From positions 53,748,233 to 53,808,232 of the forward strand of contig NC_087067.1 of NCBI RefSeq assembly GCF_963678635.1: a stretch of DNA of 60,000 nt. Direction: 5' to 3'. Both the position numbers and the translations under genes were made by a program. The notes below the pieces were generated by a model. The model was given only the letters and a program-made list of their open reading frames with translations. It was not told the origin of the DNA and searched no databases. This document shows, piece after piece, positions 12,307 through 25,039 of the stretch. This DNA comes from Symsagittifera roscoffensis. Lineage: Eukaryota; Xenacoelomorpha; Acoela; Convolutidae. Position 1 is the stretch's first letter. Every line of letters begins with the position of its first letter.

Positions 12307-15139
12307 AGTAAATTTGAAAAGGTGTTAATTTTTTTTTCCATACTTTGAATATTCTTTTATGGATTTAGATTTGATATTTTTCGATCAGGGTTTCTTATCA
12401 AAGGGTATGGATTCTATCAAGTGTTATTTTTGTGAAATGTTATCCTTCTTGCGTGAGTTTTAGCGACTTGAAATGTGGCACATATGTCTTCAGGGAACCA
12501 AAATATGGATGCCAAGGTACGTGTAGTGGGATCACAATATCCTTGATCATTTTCAGTAGGCAAGCGAATTCCTTTATATAGTATAAGGTCGTCTTTTAAA
12601 TCTCGAGTTAATTGTACTTTTTCTAGACTGATTTTCTAGTAGAAAAACACTATTTCTTGGTATCCTGAGTTTTTTGTGCCAGCTTTAAATTTTAATAGGA
12701 TGATTATTCCAATGTGAGGTGTCCAGTTTTGATCGTGTATATCGTAGGTTAAACGTTCATTCCATGTGCTTCATGATAGGGGAATTTATCCTTTAGTTGA
12801 ATATGACCTTGATGTTGTTCAAGTTATGCTTAATTGGCGGAGTCTGGAAAACTGGAAAGTTTCGGAGTTATAGAATTTTAAAAGTGACTAATTTTAGAAC
12901 TTTAGACGTTTTAGTTCATTTTAACAGTCTTCTGGATCGAGATAAAAAAATCTTTTAAAATTACTCTGGAAAAAAGATATGAGAACAAGTCTGTTTTGGT
13001 TTCCGTTCGAAACTTGTGAGCAATGTATTTTTTTTCTCAGGGAATTTTCCTGTAAATTTGTAACCTGTAAGAGTTGTTGCTCGGGAGTAAGTTGTGGCGG
13101 TTTTAGTTGTTGATTTCATATCTTGTGGTTCAAATTCAATTGTGTGACCTGCTTTATTGTTTATTTGTGAAGTGTTTTTTTGTCAGTGGTCTTCATAATC
13201 ATAATGTGTAACGAGGAGATATTGTGGTCCTGTTCAGGGGGAAGAATTTTTATGAGTAATTGGTTCAAGGTGTACTAAAGAAGAAAAGGATTTGATTCAT
13301 AAAATAATAAAAAGATACATATGTACGATAGTACTCAAAAAGGGCTATGAAAACTGATAACACTCCTTGTCTTGTTGGTGTATCTATCGTATCTGTATGT
13401 ATCTGTATAGTTCTGTTATGATAAATTGAGAGGGTAAAGGTTGAGTGGTGATTTCTGGTGGTGGTAGTGGTAAGGGGTGATGCACTAAGTTTTTAGTTTT
13501 ACTATGATTTCAAATCTAAGAGTTAAATGTTGCTGTGACGGTATTTGAGTATTATATTCTTGAATGTTTTTGTAAAAATCATGTCTTTATTGTAGTGTGT
13601 TTAGTACCCAATTTTGGAGGTAATTACTTTAGAGGTGTTGTCTAAAATGAAGGGAGTTCTACAGATGAGTTCCAGTCTAAACGTAGAGAACTACTTGTGC
13701 TTTGTAATTCACGGTATCTGTCGTTTAGTTGACTTGTAAAGTGGGCTGGGAATGTAATTGATGGCGTTTGAAAAGTGATTGAAGAGGTTGATGTAAGGTA
13801 TAGTGTTTCTGGTAATGACAAGGTGGTATCTGAAATTTTTTTTTGGGTTAGTCACAAGACTACGTTCTTCTAAAGAAAATGTTTGGTTCATCCAATGAGG
13901 GAGTTTTTGTGATAAAGTGGGAGGGGGAATAAAAGGACTTTACCCAATTTTTCAGAAGTAGGTGTTGAACCTAAATAATCTGAAGAAATATTTAGTGTAT
14001 TTTGTTGAGAAGTAACACAGAGGGCCGACAGGGGAAGGGGGGTACTTTGTATTGTACTATGAGAAAGATCTAGGGAGTCGGTGTTGGGGATGAAGGTGTA
14101 TTAAAATGAGCTCCTGGTGTTGCAAGATTTCTGTTGCGTCGGAAACGAATAATTTATCTGTCTATTGTGTTTGTTAAATTTTGCTCTTGGCTTAATTGGC
14201 TTCTTCTGTTGAGGTCTTAGAGTAGTGATGGGTAAATATTATATGTTGGTTCGTAATATGGTTCGCTTAGGGGTGCATAGCGATGCTGGTGTTAGTGGTT
14301 CTGACAGTAGTGCGTGCCTTTTTTCAAAGTTATAGGGGTGTTCGACAATTGATATACGAGTGAATGATTAGGGTTGATTTGTTTGACCTGATGTAAGTGT
14401 TGTTTGGGGATCTTTGGGTGGGTTGGTAGATGGGGAATCTTTGATGGGATTTGGAGTTGCAATTTTGAAACTGATCATTGTTTCTGATAAAATTTTAAAA
14501 AAACTAATGATTCAAACCATTGCCAGTGCGAAAACAATCATTGCTTTCTTTATCCATGAATAATGTGTCAAAATTTTGGAAGCGATCAAGGTGAGAAAAT
14601 TGTGAAAACAATGAAAACGTCTTTTCTGTTTACTAAATTTCGTAGCATGTAGTAAATTTGTTCAATATCGTTTATGAATAAGTGGTCCATGGTTTTGGAG
14701 TTGAAAGCCTATTTTTGTATGATTAAAACGAAAAAAAAAATAAATTGAGTACTGAAAACTAGAAAGTTAAAGATTATGATTTCTAAAAGGTCAATTATGA
14801 AAGAAATGCAAGGTTGAAAAATTGTAGAAAAAAAAGATGGCTTAAAATAGTTGTTTGAATATTTTGTTGTACGGATTTGAATAAAAATCATTTGCAAATT
14901 GATTTGCTTTGTCAACTTATTTTTTATTTTTTAAGAAATTTATCAAGTGGGGGTCGAATTACTTATTGAATTTTGACAAGAGGGTTTGGTATAGAGAGTT
15001 TTTGGTGAAGGAAAAACTAGGTGTTTAGATATTACCTTCCTCGTTCTTCTTTTTATGTTTGAGATGAATCGGGAGTTTGGGAGGTGACATGTCTTTAGGT
15101 TGAGTGATCGAGTTATAATTTTTCTTTAGTTTAAGTTTA
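11690..15139 (+). repeat. Array unit 1 (direct orientation)
   Basis: First copy of a long AT-rich repeat unit. Landmarks in order are AAACCTGTAT near 11880, GTAGTGGGATC near 12527, CTCGGGAGTAAG near 13080, CTTGTCTTGTTGGTG near 13366, GAGGGCCGACAGGGG near 14018 and GAGGTGACATGTC near 15080. The same landmarks recur in the same order at 20101-24665, 24666-27477 plus 51921-53385 and, shortened, 53386-56220, and in reverse order at 15140-18090. This copy ends abruptly near 15139, where the sequence turns into its own inverted copy. Confidence 0.8.
13709..13891 (-). pseudogene. Ser/Thr/Pro-rich fragment of array-unit coding sequence
   Basis: A short open minus-strand stretch beginning NQTFSLEERSLVTNP. 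It recurs at 22189-21938 and, inverted, at 16704-16952 with a few changes, where the frame runs further through a Ser/Thr-rich region (SSSLRL). It is one island of the decayed gene carried by each unit. No function can be given. Confidence 0.4.
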
Positions 15140-15242
15140 AATAATGATAAGATTTTTTTTTCAAAAACCTAGTTTTTGTTTTCATTTAACAAAACCCCTC
15201 AAAAGTTATGTCCATTTTTAATCTCTCAAGAATAACTACCAT

Positions 15243-15500
15243 TTGAAATCATCTCACTTTTTATTCAAACACCAGCACTTTTATTCATACACCAACTCCA
15301 AGCTGAACTGGATCAATAACTTCAACATAAAGACCTCCCGGTCAACAGTAAGCATTACCCTCATGTTTGAAAACCTAAATAAATACCATATGGAAGTTAC
15401 AACACTCTTATATCAATCAACACAAAAATCAACAATTTTAACTCATTTTATACCCCGAACATTACCAAAAAAACATAAACTTAAACTAAAGAAAAACTAA
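15243..15500 (+). pseudogene. Small conserved unit ORF, truncated copy
   Basis: In the inverted unit the small Lys/Ser/Thr-rich frame lies on the plus strand and begins near KSSHFLFKHQHFYSYTNSK. The same frame is longer at 23674-23354 (106 codons) and recurs at 52376-52140 and 55962-55735. This copy stops early at 15498-15500. The repeated opening of the same frame in several copies hints at former coding, but basic low-complexity composition makes this weak. Confidence 0.35.
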
Positions 15501-16063
15501 AATTCGATCACTCAACCTAAAGACATGTCACCTCCCAAACTCCCGAATCATCTCAAACATAAAAAGAAGAACCAGGAAGTTAATATCTAAACACCCAGTT
15601 TTTCCTTCAACAAAAACTCTCTATACCCAACCCTCTTGTCAAAAATCAATAAGTAATTCGACCCCACTTGATAAATTTCTTAAAAAACAAAAAATAAGTT
15701 GACAAAGCAAATCAGTTTGCAAATGATTTTTTTTTCAAATCCGTACAACAAAATATTCAAACAACTATTTTAGTTCGTCTTTTAATTTTCTACAATTTTT
15801 CAACCTTGCATTTTTTTCACAATTGTCCTTTTAGTTTTCTAATTTTCAGTATTCAATTTATTTTTTTTTCTATTCAATCATACAAAGCTAGGTTTTCCAC
15901 TCCAAAACCATGGACCACCTATTCATTAACGATATTGAACAAATTTACTAAATGCTACGAAATTTAGTAAATAGAAAAGACGTTTTCATTGTTTTCACAG
16001 TTTTTCTCACCTTGATCGCTTCCATAATTTTGACACGTTATTCATGGATAAAGAAAGCAATGA

Positions 16064-16952
16064 GTGTTTTCGCACTGGCAATTGTTTGAATCATTAGTTT
16101 TGCTAAAAACTATTATCAGAAATAATACTCAGTTTCAAAATTGCAACTTCAAATCCCATCAAAGATTCCCCACCTACCAACCCACCCCAAGATCCCCAAA
16201 CAACACTTACATCAGGTCAAACAAATCAACCCTTATCATTCACACTCGTATATCAACTGTCGAACACCCCTATGCATTTGAAAAAAGGCACGCACCCCTT
16301 TCAGAACCACTAACACCAGCATCGCTATGCACCCCTAAGCAAACCATATTACGAACCAACATATAATATTTACCCCGCTTTACTACAAGACCTCAACAGA
16401 AGAAGACAATAAAGCCAAGAGCAAAATTTAACAACTATAATAGACAGATAAATTATTCCTTCCCGAAGCAACAGAAATCTTGCAACACCAGGAGTTCAAT
16501 TTAATACACCATCATCCCCAACACCAACTCATCCCCAACACCAACACCAGTACCCCCTCCCCTTGCCGGCCCTCTGTGTTACTTTTAAACAAAATACACT
16601 ACATATTTCTTCAGATTATTTAAGTTCAACACCTACTTCTGAACAAATTCGGTAAAATCGTTTTATTCCCCCTCCCACTTTATCACAAAAATTCCCTCAT
16701 TGGATGCACCAAACATTTTCTTTGGATGAAAGTAATCTTGTGACTAACCAAAATTTATTTTCAGATACCACCTTATCATTACCAGAGACACTATACCTTA
16801 CATCAACCTCTTCAATCACTTTTCAAACGCCATCAATTACATTCCCAGCCCACTTTACAAGTCAACTAAACGACAGATACCGTGAATTACAAAGCACAAG
16901 TAGTTCTCTACGTTTAGAGTGGAACTCATCTGTAGAACTCCCTTCATTTTAG
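16064..16952 (+). pseudogene. Decayed Pro/Ser/Thr-rich coding sequence of inverted unit
   Basis: Open islands at 16064-16366 and 16704-16952 correspond to 22838-22623 and 22189-21938 of the direct unit. In one frame the beginning resembles a short hydrophobic segment (KKAMIVFALAIV in the 55320 copy) followed by Pro/Gln-rich text, as in a membrane-anchored or low-complexity N-terminal region. Stops separate the islands in every copy in this window. No family recognised. Confidence 0.35.
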
Positions 16953-18090
16953 ACAACACCTCTAAAGTAATTACCTCCAAAATTGGGTACTAAACACACT
17001 ACAATAGAGACATGATTTTTACAAAAACATTCAAGAATATAATACTCAAATACCGTCACAAGCAACATTTAACTCTTAGATTTGAAATCATAGTAAAACT
17101 AAAACTTTAGTACATCACCCCTTACCACTACCACCACCAGAAATCACCACTCAACCTTTACCCTCTCGATTTATCATAACGGAACTATACAGATACATAC
17201 AGATAAGATAGATACACCAACAAGACAAGGAGTGTTATCAGTTTTCATAGCCCTTTTTGAGTACTATCGTACATATCGTACAATATCTCCTCGTTACACA
17301 TTATGATTATGAAGACCACTGACAAAAAACACTTCACAAATAAACAATAAAGCAGGTCACACAATTGAATTTGAACCACAAGATATGAAATCAACAACTA
17401 AAACCGCCACAACTTACTCCCGAGCAACAACTCTTACAGGTTACAAATTTACAGGAAAATTCCCCGAGAAAAAAAATACATTGCTCACAAGTTTCGAACG
17501 GTAACTAAAACAGACTTGATCTCATATCTTTTTTCCAGAGCAATTTTAAAAGATTATTACATCTCGATCCAGAAGATTGTTAAAATGAACAGAAACGTCT
17601 AAAATTTTAAAATTAGTCACTTTTAAAATTCTAAAATTCTGAAACTTTCCAGTTTTCCAGACCCTGCCAATTTAGATTTTTTTTCGAATACCTGAAAACA
17701 GGCAAACTAATTCTTAATATGGCAAACTCAAATCAAAATAGAGAAATTGAAAAGTTCTACATCCCGGTAAGATTTTACAGAAACAATGGAAACATTGGAG
17801 AAAAAGCTGTTCCAGAAAACCAGTACAGTTCTAGACTACAAGACAACAGAAATTGTTCAACCTCTCGCTTTAGCAGTACTCAAAACACCCTATACAGATT
17901 TTTTTTTCAGGCAGCCGCTCTAACTTTATAAACTATGTAGTAAACATTTTTTGGTACTATACTTGCACTAAAAAGTATCACCACTCATTGTTTTCGAAGA
18001 TAAAAGACGCTACCAACGCATACTTACGTTTTTAAAAAAAAAGTGTTTTTTTTTATACACTCTGTCACTCCGCACCTATTTTTGGGAAAC

Positions 18091-18620
18091 AGCTGTAAAA
18101 GAAACTTGTATGGAGTGTTTTGGGTACTGCTAAAGCGAGAGGTTGAACTATTTCTGTTCGTTCAGTTCGCATTAGTGATGTAGTGTTTCGAGCTCTGAAA
18201 GGGACATTTCTTAAAAAATTCTGCTTTTTGTGTAGTGCAGTTTCATATCAAAGTGAATGTCATAATGAATTGCGCCAGAATATCTAGTATTCATGAGAGA
18301 TAGTTCTTGTAGTCTAGAACTGTCCTGGTTTTCTGGAAGAGATTTTTCTCCAATGTTTCCATTGTTTCTGTAAAATCTTATCGGGCTGTAGAACTTTTCA
18401 ATTTCTCTATTTTGATTTGGACTTGTTATTTTAAGAATTAGTTTGCCTGTTTTCTTGTATTCGAAAAAAATCTAAATAATGAGTGCAAAAGTGATTTGGA
18501 ATATTTACATGCAAGTTCAGTTTCAGAGTAAATTTTAAAAGATGTTAATTTATTTTCCATACTTTGAATATTTTTTATGAATTTAGATTTAATCTTTTTC
18601 GATCGGGTTTTCTTATCAAA
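18091..18620 (+). repeat. Partial array unit, direct orientation
   Basis: Starts at the unit head (GGGAAACAGCTGTAAAAGAAAC) and runs about 530 bp to CTTATCAAAGAGTA, then breaks into an inverted copy at about 18621. It is near-identical to 20101-20636, base for base over most of its length. Confidence 0.8.
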
Positions 18621-20100
18621 GAGTACAGATACATACAGATAAGATAGATACACCAACAAGACAAGGAGTGTTATCAGTTTTCATAGCCCTTTTTGAGTAC
18701 TATCGTACATATCGTACAATATCTCCTCGTTACACATTATGATTATGAAGACCACTGACAAAAAACACTTCACAAATAAACAATAAAGCAGGTCACACAA
18801 TTGAATTTGAACCACAAGATATGAAATCAACAACTAAAACCGCCACAACTTACTCCCGAGCAACAACTCTTACAGGTTACAAATTTACAGGAAAATTCCC
18901 CGAGAAAAAAAATACATTGCTCACAAGTTTCGAACGGTAACTAAAACAGACTTGATCTCATATCTTTTTTCCAGAGCAATTTTAAAAGATTATTACATCT
19001 CGATCCAGAAGATTGTTAAAATGAACAGAAACGTCTAAAATTTTAAAATTAGTCACTTTTAAAATTCTAAAATTCTGAAACTTTCCAGTTTTCCAGACCC
19101 TGCCAATTAAGCATGACTTGAACAACATCATGGTCATATTCAACTAAATGATAAATTCCCCTATCATGGAGCACATGGAATGAACGTTTAACCTTTGATA
19201 TACACGACCAAAACTGGACACCTCACATTGGAATAATCATCCTATCAAATTGTAAAGCTGGCAAAAAAAAATCAGGATACCAAGAGATAGTGTTTTTCTA
19301 CTAGAAAATCAGTCTAGAACAAGTACAATTAACTCGAAATTTAAAAGACGACCTTATACTATATAAAGGAATTGGCTTGCCTACTGAAAATGATCAAGGA
19401 TAATGCGATCCCACTACACGTACCTTGGAATCCATATTTTGGTTCCCTGAAGACACATGTGCCACATTTCAAGTCGCTAAAATTCACGCAAGAAGTATAA
19501 CATTTCACAAAAAACCACTTGATAGAATCCATACTCTTTGATAAGAAAACCTGATCGAAAAAGATTAAATCTATATTCATAAAAGAATATTCAAAGTATG
19601 GAAAATAAGTTAACACCTTTTCAAATTTACTCTGAAACTGAACTTGCATGTAAATATCCCAAATCACTTTCGCTCTCAATATTTAGATTTTTTTTCGAAT
19701 ACCTGAAAACAGGCAAACTAATTCTTAATATGGTAAACTCAAATCAAAATAGAGAAATTGAAAAATTCTACATCCCGGTAAGATTTTACAGAAACAATGG
19801 AAACATTGGAGAAAAAGCTGTTCCAGAAAACCAGTACAGTTCTAGACTACAAGACAACAGAAATTGTTCAACCTCTCGCTTTAGCAGTACTCAAAACACC
19901 CTATACAGGTTTTTTTTTCAGGCAGCCGCTCTAACTTTATAAACTATGTAGTAAACATTTTTTGGTACTATACTTGCACTAAAAAGTATCACCACTCATT
20001 GTTTTCGAAGATAAAAGACGCTACCAACGCATACTTACGTTTTTAAAAAAAAAGTGTTTTTTTTTATACACTCTGTCACTCCGCACCTATTTTTGGGAAA
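18621..20100 (-). repeat. Inverted array segment, recent duplicate of 17186-18090
   Basis: Begins with CAGATACATACAGATAAG, as at 17190, and repeats 17186-18090 almost without change, but keeps about 580 bp that are deleted in the first copy (19103-19680). The block 17186-18620 and the block 18621-20636 therefore form a recent tandem duplication of a fold-back structure, or an assembly error. The plus-strand frame 19598-19942 (114 codons, ENKLTPFQIYSETELACKY) is the corresponding piece of the unit coding sequence. Confidence 0.75.
19598..19942 (+). pseudogene. Decayed array-unit coding sequence, inverted copy
   Basis: Open frame of 114 codons covering text shared with 12306-11998 and 25039-24782 (NQNREIEKFY, NNGNIGEK). 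Relative to those, the segment after SSRLQ is deleted and fused to the CSTSRFSSTQNTLY text in another frame, so this is a broken copy. The identical fusion is present at 17719-17931, which confirms that the two inverted segments share a recent ancestor. Confidence 0.4.
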
Positions 20101-21937
20101 CAGCTGTAAAAGAAACTTGTATGGAGTGTTTTGGGTACTGCTAAAGCGAGAGGTTGAACTATTTCTGTTCGTTCAGTTCGCATTAGTGATGTAGTGTTTC
20201 GAGCTCTGAAAGGGACATTTCTTAAAAAATTCTGCTTTTTGTGTAGTGCAGTTTCATATCAAAGTGAATGTCATAATGAATTGCGCCAGAATATCTAGTA
20301 TTCATGAGAGATAGTTCTTGTAGTCTAGAACTGTCCTGGTTTTCTGGAAGAGATTTTTCTCCAATGTTTCCATTGTTTCTGTAAAATCTTATCGGGCTGT
20401 AGAACTTTTCAATTTCTCTATTTTGATTTGGACTTGTTATTTTAAGAATTAGTTTGCCTGTTTTCTTGTATTCGAAAAAAATCTAAATAATGAGTGCAAA
20501 AGTGATTTGGAATATTTACATGCAAGTTCAGTTTCAGAGTAAATTTTAAAAGATGTTAATTTATTTTCCATACTTTGAATATTTTTTATGAATTTAGATT
20601 TAATCTTTTTCGATCGGGTTTTCTTATCAAAGAGTATGGATTCTATCAAGTGTTTTTTTGTGAAATGTTATCCTTCTTGCGTGAATTTTAGCGACTTGAA
20701 ATGTGGCACATGTGTCTTCAGGGAACCAAAATATGGATTCCAAGGTACGTGTAGTGGGATCGCAATATCCTTGATCAATTTCAGTAGGCAAGCGAATTCC
20801 TTTATATAGTATAAGGTCGTCTTTTAAATTTCGAGTTAATTGTACTTGTTCTAGACTGATTTTCTAGTAGAAAAACACTATCTCTTGGTATCCTGAGTTT
20901 TTTTTTGCCAGCTTTACAATTTGATAGGATGATTATTCCAATGTGAGGTGTCCAGTTTTGATCGTGTATATCAAAGGTTAAACGTTCATTCCATGTGCTC
21001 CATGATAGGGGAATTTATCATTTAGTTGAATATGACCTTGATGTTGTTCAAGTTATGCTTAATTGACAGGGTCTGGAAAACTGGAAAGTTTCAGAATTTT
21101 AGAATTTTAAAAGTGACTAATTTTAGAATTTTAGACGTTTCTGTTCATTTCAACAATCTTCTGGATCGAGATGTAATAATCTTTTAAAATTGCTCTGGAA
21201 AAAAGATATGAGATCAAGTCTGTTTTGGTTTCCGTTCGAAACTTGTGAGCAATGTATTTTTTCTCAGGGAATTTTCCTGTAAATTTATAACCTGTAAGAG
21301 TTGTTGCTCGGGAGTAAGTTGTGGCGGTTTTAGCTGTTGATTCATATCTTGTGGTTCAAATTCTTTGTATTGTACTATGAGAAAGATCTAGGGAGTTGGT
21401 GTTGGGGATGAAGGTGTATTAAATTGAACTCCTGGTGTTGCAAGATTTCTTTATTGCTTATTTGTGAAGTGTTTTTTGTCAGTGGTCTTCATAATCATAA
21501 TTTGTAACGAGGAGATTTTGTGGTCCTGTTCAGCGGGAAAAATTTCAATGAGTAATTGGTTCAAGGTGTACTAAAGAAGAAAAGGATTTGATTCATAAAA
21601 TAATTAAAAGATACATATGTGTGATAGTACTCAAACAAGGTTATGAAAACTGATAACAATCCTTGTCTTGTTGGTGTATCTATCGTATCTGTATGTATCT
21701 GTATAGTTCTGTTATGATAAATTGAGGAGGTAAAGGTTTAGTGGTGATTTCTGGTGGTGGTAGTGGTAAGGGGTGATGTACTAAGTTTTTAGTTTTATTA
21801 TGATTTCAAATCTAAGAGTTAAATGTTGCTGTGACGGTATTTGAGTATTATATTCTTGAATGTTTTTGTAAAAATCATGTCTCTATTGTAGTCTGTTTAG
21901 TAACCAATTTTGGAGGCAATTACTTTAGAGGTGTTGT

Positions 21938-22838
21938 CTAAAACGAAGGGGGTTCTACAGATGAGTTCCAGTCTAAACGTAAGGAACTACTTGTGCTTTG
22001 TAATTCACGGTATCTGTCGTTTAGTTGACTTGTAAAGTGGGCTGGGAATGTAATTGATGGCGTTTGAAAAGTGATTGAAGAGGTTGATGGAAGGTATAGT
22101 GTTTCTGGTAATGACAAGGTGGTATCTGAAAAAAAAATTTTTGGGTTAGTTACAAGATTACGTTCATCAAAAGAAAATGTTTGGTTCATCCAATGAGGGA
22201 GTTTTTGGGATAAAGTGCGAGGGGGAATAAAAGGATTTTACCGAATTTGTTCGGCAGTAGGTGTTGAACCTAAATAATTTGAAGAAATATTTAGTGTATT
22301 TTGTTGAGAAGTAACACAGAGGGCCGGCAGGGGGAGGGGTGTACTTTGTATTGTACTATGAGAAAGATCTAGGGAGTTGGTGTTGGGGATGAAGGTGTAT
22401 TAAATTGAACTCCTGGTGTTGCAAGATTTCTGTTGCGTCGGGAATGAATAATTTATCTGTCTATTGTAGTTGTTAAATTTTGCTCTCGGCTTAATTGTCT
22501 TCTTCTGTTGAGGTCTTGTAGTAGTGATGGGTAAATATTATTTGTTGGTTGGTAATATGGTTCGCTTAGGGGTGCATAGCGATGCTGGTGTTAGTGGTTC
22601 TGACAGCAGTGCGTGCTTTTTTTCAAAGGTATAGGGGTGTTCGACAATTGATATACGAGTGAATGATTAGGGTTGATTTGTTTGACCTGATGTAAGTGTT
22701 GTTTGGGGATCTTTGGGTGGGTTGGTAGGTGGAGAATCTTTGATGGGATTTGGAGTTGCAATTTTGAAACTGAGTATTGTTTCTGATAATATTCTTTAGG
22801 AAAACTAATGATTCAAACAATTGCCAGTGCGAAAACAA
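21938..22838 (-). pseudogene. Decayed Pro/Ser/Thr-rich coding sequence (full-length unit)
   Basis: Open islands 22838-22623 and 22189-21938 on the minus strand, with stops between them. The first contains Gln/Asn/Pro-rich text, the second SDTTLSLPETLY and Ser/Thr-rich runs. The same islands occur in all units, with frame breaks at varying places. Product unknown. Confidence 0.35.
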
Positions 22839-23353
22839 TCATTGCTTTCTTTATCCATGAATAATGTGTCAAAATTATGGAAGCAATCAAGGTGAGAAAA
22901 TTGTGAAAACAATGAAAACGTCTTTTCTGTTTACTAAATTTCGTAGCATTTAGTAAATTTGTTCAATATCGTTTATGAATAAGTGGTCCATGGTTATGGA
23001 GTGGAAAACCTAACTTTGTATGATTAAAACGAAAAAAAAAATAAATTGAGTACTGAAAACTAGAAAGTTAAAGATTATGATTTCTAAAAGTTCAGTTATG
23101 AAAACAATGAAAGGTCAAAAAATTGTAGAAAATTAAAAGACGATTTAAAATAGCTGTTTGAATATTTTGTTGCACGGATTTGAAAAAAAATCATTTGCAA
23201 GTTGATTTGCTTTGTCCACTTATTTTTTATTTTCCAAAAAATTAACAAAAGGGTGTCGAATTACTTATTGATTTTTGACAAGAGGATTTGGTATAGAGAG
23301 TTTTTGGTGAAGGAAAAACTGGGAGTTTAGATATTAATTTCATGGTTCTTCTT

Positions 23354-23674
23354 TTAATGTTTGAGATGATTCGGGAGTTTGGGAGGTGACATGTCTTTAG
23401 GTTGAGTGATCGAGTTATAATTTTTCTTTAGTTTAAGTTTATGTTTTTTTGGTAATGTTCGGGGTATAAAATGAGTTAAAATTGTTGATTTTTGTGTTGA
23501 TTGATATAAGAGTGTTGTAACTTCCATATGGTATTTATTTAGGTTTTCAAACATGAGGGTAATGCTTACTGTTGACCGGGAGGTCTTTATGTTGAAGTTA
23601 TAGATCCAGTTCAGCTTGGAGTTGGTGTATGAATAAAAGCGTTGGTGTTTGAATAAAAAGTGAGATAATTTCAA
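23354..23674 (-). pseudogene. Small conserved unit ORF, longest copy (106 codons)
   Basis: Begins MKLSHFLFKHQRFYSY and ends in Lys/Asn/Pro-rich text before a stop. It is basic, has no recognised domain and shows no membrane segment. The frame is recognisable in four unit copies with several amino-acid changes, but two copies are interrupted. It may be a real small gene of the repeat unit or the start of the longer decayed coding sequence that follows it on the minus strand. I cannot choose between these. Confidence 0.35.
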
Positions 23675-24005
23675 ATGGTTTGATTGCCTGATTTTGAAGT
23701 AGTTATTCTTAAGAGATTAAAAATGGATATACCTACTGAGAGGTTTCGTTAAAAGAATACAAAAACTAGGTTTTCGAGAAAAAAAATCTTATCATTAAAT
23801 AAAAAGAAGGTTGTTGAAATTCTACTTTCTTTAATATTTTAGACTGTGAGGTGAAAACTTTGTAATGTTTTTGTGGTTGATTTCTAAGGCGAGATGATTG
23901 GCGTTGTTGTGATTTTTTTTAGTTTCAGGTAAAAGAATTCGATGGGTTGTATGGACAGAAGTTCTTCTGTGATCAGCGCGTTCGTTTTCAATGGCAGCCG
24001 AAAAG

Positions 24006-24230
24006 TTACTTCCAAACGTCTAGAACCAGTATTCCTGTAGAACGTAATTTAGAAAGAAGATTGGGTGTTTCTATGCACTGCTTGTAGATGATTCGAGGAC
24101 GAAATTTGGTGATGATCTGAATGAGAGTTTCAGGGGTACACTTCTTGAAATTATTCGTGTGAAGGGCGTTCAAGCTGTTGTTGATGAAGTCGTGCCACAA
24201 AATCAGCTGATTTTTTCTCCCGATGTGCCC
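24006..24230 (-). pseudogene. Unit-tail coding fragment (64+ codons)
   Basis: Contains WHDFINNSLNALHTNN, TPETLIQIITKF and LLSKLRSTGILVLDVWK, which reads like globular protein. The second copy at 52903-52709 is almost identical and its frame is also open further upstream (HQQLES in place of a stop at the corresponding site), so the original gene was longer at its N-terminus. No family recognised. Frames on both sides are broken in this copy. Confidence 0.45.
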
Positions 24231-24781
24231 GTTTTCACTAAGAATGCTTTCGAGTTATTGATGTGGATTTGCAGTACTCGGATTTAGACATTCATCTCAT
24301 TTAGCTGGACCTATTCAATAAGTTTGGAGAAATTCGGTGACAATAGTGATGAAACATTGGAACGCTTAATCCATCATTGCAGTTTTTCTTGCGGGAGCAG
24401 ACCGAAGTCTCCGGAAAATTGGAGAAATCTTTTTTGGCTTCAAAACATTTATTAATTTAAAGTTCAGTTGTGCTGTAAGCCATGATCACTGGTTAAAGAC
24501 TCGCTGTAAAAAGCCTGTTTGAGAGGTTGAATTTCTTTTAGTAACTTAATTGACCCCTCTTGATACCTTCCTGAAGTAAGAAGGAGAATCTTCTCAATCT
24601 CGTTACTTTTTAATGGCCTTTGACTTTATTTTTTGACGAAAACACAGTTCAAGTTTTTGTGATGAGCGTCTGTCACTCCGCACCTATTTTTGGGATACAG
24701 CTGTAAAAAAGAAACCTGTATGGAGTGTTTTGGGTACTGCTAAAGCGAGAGGTTGAACTTTTTCTGTTCGTTCAGTTCGCA

Positions 24782-25039
24782 TTAGTGATGTAGTGTTTCG
24801 AGCTCTGAAAGGGACATTTCTTGAAAAATTCTGCTTTTTGTGTAGTGCAGTTTCATATCAAAGTGAATGTCATAATGAATTGCGCCAGAATATCTAGTAT
24901 TCATCAGAGATAGTTCTTGTAGTCTAGAACTGTCCTGGTTTTCTGGAAGAGCTTTTTCTCCAATGTTTCCATTGTTTCTGTAAAATCTTATCGGGTTGTA
25001 GAACTTTTCAATTTCTCTATTTTGATTTGGACTTGCCAT
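24782..25039 (-). pseudogene. Array-unit coding fragment, best-preserved island (85 codons)
   Basis: Open from MASPNQNREIEKFY through NNGNIGEKALPENQ to SLSELETLHH, then a stop. Compared with 12306-11998 the protein differs at a handful of positions without frame damage. The open frame continues upstream only with breaks. Patterned similarity to the 597-codon protein (NTRYS against NSKYT) is noted in unit 1. Broken, function unknown. Confidence 0.4.

Larger units (their letters stand above)
15140..18090 (-). repeat. Array unit in inverted orientation (right arm of palindrome)
   Basis: Reverse complement of the unit: landmarks run backwards, from the y-end (ATGATAAGATTTTTT) at 15140 through GACATGTCACCTCCC near 15525 and CACCAACAAGACAAGG near 17215 to the unit start near 18090. 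With 11690-15139 it makes an imperfect palindrome of about 6 kb centred near 15140. Near 17672 about 580 bp present in the next inverted copy (between 19103 and 19680) are missing, and another short deletion lies near 17840. The arms differ at many scattered bases, so this palindrome is old. Confidence 0.8.
20101..24665 (+). repeat. Array unit, full-length direct copy (about 4.6 kb)
   Basis: The most complete uninterrupted unit. It runs from the unit head through all landmarks to the tail containing the 64-codon frame at 24200-24006, then restarts at about 24666 with TCTGTCACTCCGCACC. A 90-bp patch copied from the GTATTGTACTATGAG region sits ectopically at about 21365-21450 and also in the following unit at about 25970-26050, so these two units share a derived change. 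Confidence 0.8.

Noticed and set aside
14709-14915. Ile/Phe-rich frame in the array unit
   Set aside because: AT-rich composition artefact; the frame is not kept in the other unit copies.
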